From Pseudomonadota bacterium (GTDB lineage Bacteria > Pseudomonadota > Alphaproteobacteria > Ferrovibrionales > Ferrovibrionaceae): a stretch of 13,351 nucleotides of DNA. The stretch spans positions 1-13,351 of the forward strand of contig JAJYTL010000057.1 of NCBI GenBank assembly GCA_021793055.1. Direction: 5' to 3'. A model generated the notes under the pieces. That model saw only the letters and a list, made by a program, of their open reading frames with translations, was not told the origin of the DNA and searched no databases. This document shows positions 12,630 through 13,351 of this stretch, in pieces. Each line of letters begins with the position of its first letter. Positions within the stretch are counted from its first letter, which is position 1. The position numbers were made by a program, and so were the translations under genes.

Positions 12630-13351
12630 ATGGCGGAATTGGAGTTGTTTCGGAACGACACGGCCTTGGTCACCGGCGCGGCCAAGGGCATCGGGCGCGC
12701 GATCGCGGCGCGCTTGGCGAAAGAGGGCGTCGCCGTGGTCCTGGCCGATATCGACGCCATGGCCGGCGCGGCGGCGGCCGCCGATCTGGTCAAGGCCGGC
12801 TGCAGGGCCGATTTCATCGCCGCCGATCTCGCGGCCGGCGACGGCCCGGACCGGCTGTTCGACGCGGCGCTCGCGAAGCTCGGGCGGATTTCCATCCTGG
12901 TCCATAGCGCGAGCCCGCCTCGGCGCGAGGCGGATACCTATTTCGCAGTGTCCGATGCGGTCTGGGAGGAGATGGTCGCCGTCAATCTCAAAGCCGGTTT
13001 CCGGCTCGGGCGTCGCGCCGGGTGGCACATGATGGACGCCGGGATCGCCGGCCGCATCCTGTTCATCACCTCGCTTCACGCGGAAACCCCGCGCAATCTG
13101 CCGCACTACAGCGCCTCGAAAGCCGGCACTACCATGGTGATGAAGGAACTGGCGCGGGCCTTGGGGCCGAAGGGGATCCGGGTCAACGCGCTGGCGCCCG
13201 GCGCCGTCTCCGGCGGCGGCTTCGTGCCCAATCCGGCGCTGGTCTCGCGCATTCCGCTCGGCCGCATGGCGGTCGCGGACGATATCGCGGCAATGGCGAC
13301 GGCGGTGCTTTCCGACCGTTTCGGCGGCTACGTCACCGGTACCACGGTGGT
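12630..13351 (+). CDS. SDR family NAD(P)-dependent oxidoreductase (partial, C-terminus beyond window)
   Basis: Classical short-chain dehydrogenase/reductase; substrate unknown. The frame opens at ATG 12630, with a GGGGGG run just upstream, and stays open for 240 complete codons to the window edge, near the usual 250-aa family length. The cofactor motif TGAAKGIG occupies residues 15-22. ADID after the second strand carries an acidic residue, suggesting a preference for NAD. ILVHSASPP stands where most members have N-N-A-G, an atypical replacement. VNLKAGF, ITSLHAETP (Ser148) and YSASKAG (Tyr160, Lys164) give the catalytic Asn-Ser-Tyr-Lys set. RVNALAPGAV is the standard cofactor-side block after the active site. 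The terminal YVTGTTVV resembles the usual YVTG-x-x-x-x-VDGG ending, so only about 10-15 residues are missing. Confidence 0.9.
   Translation, partial: MAELELFRNDTALVTGAAKGIGRAIAARLAKEGVAVVLADIDAMAGAAAAADLVKAGCRADFIAADLAAGDGPDRLFDAALAKLGRISILVHSASPPRREADTYFAVSDAVWEEMVAVNLKAGFRLGRRAGWHMMDAGIAGRILFITSLHAETPRNLPHYSASKAGTTMVMKELARALGPKGIRVNALAPGAVSGGGFVPNPALVSRIPLGRMAVADDIAAMATAVLSDRFGGYVTGTTV

Overview
This window looks like chromosomal DNA from a high-GC alphaproteobacterium, most likely Rhodospirillales or a relative. The evidence is a CckA-type hybrid histidine kinase next to flagellar basal-body/export genes, a GAAC-N7-GTAC element before recA (a near match to the alphaproteobacterial LexA direct repeat), a TTTA-N7-TTAA CtrA-like site before flgB, and intergenic palindromes of the 'CATGATC-CCGAAAAG...' class. 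This assignment is an inference. Both ends are cut inside genes: folD on the left and a short-chain dehydrogenase on the right.

Layout. Positions 1-1349 (minus strand) hold yggT, a DUF167 gene and folD, read in that order. Two abutting perfect palindromes separate yggT from the DUF167 gene, and the DUF167 stop overlaps the folD start. A tRNA-Ala(CGC) gene (1490-1565) and a small hypothetical protein (1623-1964) follow on the plus strand. Next is a creatininase-family amidohydrolase (2162-2917), which converges on a patatin-like phospholipase (2949-3854, minus) across a 31-bp gap filled by a hairpin. From 4006 to 7360 there is a compact plus-strand run of flgB, flgC, fliE, fliQ, fliR and flhB. 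It encodes proximal rod proteins, the rod/MS-ring adaptor and three flagellar type III export components. The cckA gene (7415-9727) and recA (10007-11104) follow. A 12-TM MFS transporter (11209-12459, minus) converges on recA and diverges from the partial SDR (12630 onward).

How the parts may work together. In Alphaproteobacteria the CckA-ChpT-CtrA phosphorelay controls flagellar genes. Here the kinase lies directly downstream of a flagellar run whose upstream region carries a CtrA-like site, so regulator and probable target are neighbours. This CckA shows no N-terminal membrane segments, and an in-frame stop just upstream rules out a longer N-terminus in that frame. This is the most interesting departure from the Caulobacter pattern.

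Most of the window is conserved housekeeping and motility content. I see no transposase, integrase, CRISPR array, phage gene or defence system, and no convincing wholly new system. The points most worth checking are the soluble-looking CckA, the CtrA-like and SOS-like sites, the palindromic repeats that shape gene ends, and the small unassigned protein after the tRNA.
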